From positions 18,000,650 to 18,064,649 of the forward strand of contig NC_134026.1 of the NCBI RefSeq assembly GCF_964204645.1: 64,000 bases of DNA, given 5' to 3'. Shown here piece after piece: positions 61,785-64,000 of this stretch. The notes beneath the pieces are model-generated. The model did not search any database. It saw only the letters and a program-made list of their open reading frames with translations, and had not been told where the DNA came from. This DNA is from Tubulanus polymorphus (lineage: Eukaryota; Nemertea; Palaeonemertea; Tubulaniformes; Tubulanidae). The position numbers and the translations under genes are program-made. Position 1 is the stretch's first letter, and every line of letters starts with the position of its first letter.

Positions 61785-63401
61785 TCACTCACTCTTTTTA
61801 TCTCCACCGGTCTTGTAGAATGCAATTCTAACCATTTTCGAAATTCGCTTGGGTAGGTCGGAATTACGAACGTTCCTCAATCGGTCCATGTATATGTGTT
61901 GGATGTAATTAGAAGTGCTTGTATTGACGTTGATTAGCAGACAGATAAAAGTGACCAGGATGTTGAGTCCGGCAGCTAGTGTAATGTACACACTGTTAAT
62001 GTGTCTCGGCTCAAATTGCACCACTACTCCGACAGAGATTGCCAAGACAATAAAGTAGATTACTCTCAGTGACTGGCTGCCAAACCACATTTTATCGCCC
62101 AGCGTAAACAGAATGATGAAAATGCTAAGTCCCAACAAATAGCCAACAACTACACCATCTCCAAAGATCACCGTGTTCATCAACAGCGACGAGTTTACAA
62201 ACACCAAATTGGCGATCAGTACACACACAGCGTTGGTCGTTTGCAAAAACATCAGCATACCGAAGCCATAGAAAGCTGGTTCACCACAAGCAAACAAAAC
62301 CTTGGCATAAGTCGGTGAGAGGCGGGTAAAATTTTCTCCAAAGGTGTTCACCATTTCGTATTGTCGCGATGCATCTACTTCGGCATCTGACTTTGGTTGT
62401 TTACGCTTTCTAACTCCGGTGGTGTCACTTTCAGTTGTCTTTGTTCTAAATTCACGTTCGTATTGTATTTCCACGTCGTCGTCATAATCATCATCTGATA
62501 CTTTCTTATAACCCTTGCTCTTGTTCATTTGCTTTTCAAACCAAGAGATTATCCGGTCACCGGCACTTGGCTTTTCTTCTTCTTCCTTGTCATTTTTTTC
62601 TTGCTCGATAGGAAACAATCTAGCTTCCTTGAACAATCTGATGATCTGTCGTCTGTGTAAGGGTAAACAGAGGATGACATATATCAGCGTCCCCGATCCA
62701 TAGAGGATAGCCAGAGCAGTGTAAGTAGCAATAAAGATTGCATTCTCGCCGGAGGCCACAAATTCTTGTCTGGTCGCTTTGTGATGCATTTGCAAATCGT
62801 CGAGAAATTCTACGTGGTCGCCAGGGTTTACGGCACCGGTAAGTCCAGCTTGCCCCTCCATAATGAAAGTGTTTGGTGCAACCATCGATCCAATCTCGTA
62901 AGCAGTGTTCGATGCATGATACGGGTACTTGTAGAAAACCTTTTCAACGATGGGTAGGAGATGTGAAATGATGTAGTTGGTCTTGACGATTGAACATGTC
63001 ATGTAAATTAACAGACACAATATGTCGCAGATCACTGACAATGGCCTGGCTTCCATCATTGATTGAATATACCAGCGGACACCGTTGTTGGTGTTGTATT
63101 GTTTCTGGTCGATATTGAATCGTTTCACCGTATCCATTAACTCGTCTTTCTTGTACCGATTACCGTATATTAAATAGAACAGCTTACCAACGAAAAGCAC
63201 CATCATTAGTATCAACACGTAGAGTTCAATTATATTGAATATTTTGTTATCAATCACCGAGCCGAGTGGGATGTAGGAATCATTTCCTATTTTCGGTTGA
63301 AAAGTTTTATAGTTGTTTAAGTAAAAGTTGATGTCCCTGCCGCTAATTTCATCGTAAGTCCTATGATTGACCCCCAGACCACCTTGATAATTGGGTATCA
63401 T
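61785..63401 (-). CDS. multi-span viral membrane protein (gM-like topology)
   Basis: 538 residues with about eight transmembrane helices: near 55-78, 118-140, 225-255, then after a 110-residue cytosolic insertion at about 366-390, 392-410, 415-435, 445-462 and 470-492. The insertion is acidic then basic (KEEEEKPS, DDDYDDDVE, VRKRKQPK), and the tail is basic. Herpesviruses encode one conserved eight-span glycoprotein (gM); topology and size match, but no sequence motif secures it. It could also be a transporter- or receptor-like protein. The gene follows the glycoprotein gene at 135 bp on the same strand. Confidence 0.75.
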   Translation of the reverse strand: MIPNYQGGLGVNHRTYDEISGRDINFYLNNYKTFQPKIGNDSYIPLGSVIDNKIFNIIELYVLILMMVLFVGKLFYLIYGNRYKKDELMDTVKRFNIDQKQYNTNNGVRWYIQSMMEARPLSVICDILCLLIYMTCSIVKTNYIISHLLPIVEKVFYKYPYHASNTAYEIGSMVAPNTFIMEGQAGLTGAVNPGDHVEFLDDLQMHHKATRQEFVASGENAIFIATYTALAILYGSGTLIYVILCLPLHRRQIIRLFKEARLFPIEQEKNDKEEEEKPSAGDRIISWFEKQMNKSKGYKKVSDDDYDDDVEIQYEREFRTKTTESDTTGVRKRKQPKSDAEVDASRQYEMVNTFGENFTRLSPTYAKVLFACGEPAFYGFGMLMFLQTTNAVCVLIANLVFVNSSLLMNTVIFGDGVVVGYLLGLSIFIILFTLGDKMWFGSQSLRVIYFIVLAISVGVVVQFEPRHINSVYITLAAGLNILVTFICLLINVNTSTSNYIQHIYMDRLRNVRNSDLPKRISKMVRIAFYKTGGDKKSE

Positions 63402-63420
63402 CTTGACGGCTTTCTGTGGG

Positions 63421-64000
63421 TTAACGAATAATTAAGTTTCTCTGTCTGAGTACGTCAGCAAATAAATTATTTAACTCGTGTGCTGTATCTCGTTCGAAAT
63501 ACGAACAAGTGTTCAAGTTGAACGAATGTCTCTGAGCGTCAGGTGTGTCTCGTAATACTATAAAAGACTCGTCTCTACACACGGTTGGTGTGTGAATGAT
63601 ACTATCTTCACTCTTTGCCGAAGTTAAGCTTTTTCCAATTGTACTCCCGTAGCCCAAATGTCCAGCAGCTTTACTTCTGCCTGTATTATTCATTGCCTGT
63701 CCCAACACAACCAAGTCAATTTTTTTGCTAGTTGATCCAGTTTTTTTCGCAGTTGTAGGGACGGTAGCACCAGTTGATGTTGTCAACATTCCTCGTGAAC
63801 TACATCTAATCGGTGTATCTAGTATCTGTTGTACAAAACAAGCAAGCTTGCGCTGCATAGTTTCTGATCCTCCTGAAGAGTCTGAAAGTACCGATGCTAA
63901 ACAGTCCATAAAAGACACTCTATCTACTTTGTCGGGGTATTGTTCTTGGCCGAGTGCAGTTGACGGTGTGGATATTTTTGCAATTAGTGATAAAATTGCC
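63421..64000 (-). CDS. viral gene, 5' end outside window
   Basis: The frame is open from the window edge to a stop at 63421 (at least 193 codons). An apparent GTG start at 63918 is not needed, since the frame stays open upstream. Ser/Thr-rich middle (LTTSTGATVPTTAKKTGSTSKK) and a more ordered C-terminus; no family recognised. Stop lies 19 bases before the start of the multi-span gene. Confidence 0.65.
   Translation of the reverse strand, partial: AILSLIAKISTPSTALGQEQYPDKVDRVSFMDCLASVLSDSSGGSETMQRKLACFVQQILDTPIRCSSRGMLTTSTGATVPTTAKKTGSTSKKIDLVVLGQAMNNTGRSKAAGHLGYGSTIGKSLTSAKSEDSIIHTPTVCRDESFIVLRDTPDAQRHSFNLNTCSYFERDTAHELNNLFADVLRQRNLIIR

Larger units (their letters stand above)
39888..64000. 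mobile_element. Herpesvirales-like genome segment, integrated
   Basis: Twenty-four kb of closely packed, long ORFs with a spliced herpesvirus-type terminase, a large multi-span membrane protein, a type I glycoprotein, opposing gene clusters and overlapping reading frames (46 and 10 bp). None of these resemble animal genes, whereas the left 39 kb is typical host DNA. The segment runs off the right edge; portal, major capsid and polymerase genes were not recognised here. Mollusc and amphioxus genomes are known to carry malacoherpesvirus-like sequences, the nearest precedent. Confidence 0.8.

Noticed and set aside
1-64000. tRNA, rRNA or snRNA genes
   Set aside because: No cloverleaf with A/B boxes and no conserved rRNA or snRNA block was noticed by eye; a covariance search would be needed to exclude them.

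Overview
This window is animal nuclear DNA joined to a block of herpesvirus-like genes. Spliced genes with GT/AG introns, LTR and tyrosine-recombinase retrotransposons, PIF/Harbinger and KDZ-type DNA transposons, microsatellites and long AT-rich gene-poor stretches point to a marine invertebrate (mollusc, echinoderm or lower deuterostome). The sequence alone does not decide the phylum.

Left part (1 to about 39.8 kb, AT-rich, gene-poor) is a graveyard of mobile elements. It starts with one complete, apparently very young BEL/Pao retrotransposon (1113-7188) with identical 206-bp LTRs, a 5-bp target duplication and an unbroken 1,810-codon polyprotein. Then come relics: a short TIR element inside a tandem array (8.2-8.8 kb), degraded LTR-retrotransposon pol fragments (12.9-14.4 kb), a 5'-truncated LINE (15.2 kb), a Harbinger transposase cut in two by a 1,150-bp hAT-like element (15.6-17.2 kb), a DIRS-like tyrosine-recombinase retroelement (17.9-20.3 kb), a hairpin-rich tract (22.0-23.0 kb), a second BEL/Pao relic containing two abutting perfect palindromes (23.1-24.0 kb), a Harbinger Myb-like gene facing a truncated Harbinger transposase (25.1-26.8 kb), and a ~203-bp foldback tandem array (28.3-29.4 kb). 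From 31.9 to 38.1 kb an eight-exon gene and a KDZ-like transposase gene converge. A degenerate telomere-like tract lies at 38.2-38.55 kb.

Right part (39.9 kb to the window end, higher GC, compact, long uninterrupted ORFs) is a piece of a Herpesvirales-like genome. The anchor is a terminase large subunit encoded by two minus-strand exons separated by a 5.8-kb intron that holds four plus-strand genes, the same architecture as the spliced terminase gene of vertebrate herpesviruses. Walker A, Walker B and all three nuclease acidic positions are visible. Around it lie a 2,204-residue nuclear protein interrupted by one in-frame TGA, an HMG-box protein, a large type I glycoprotein with a furin-like site, an eight-span membrane protein, and a further gene running off the right edge. 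Two inverted-repeat structures (47.1-47.6 and 49.7-50.3 kb) are candidate replication or regulatory sites.

The viral ORFs are nearly all open, so this is either a recent integration, a herpesvirus-like mobile element, or a chimeric assembly. The single TGA and one broken small ORF are the only visible decay. Long reads across 38.5-40 kb would decide.
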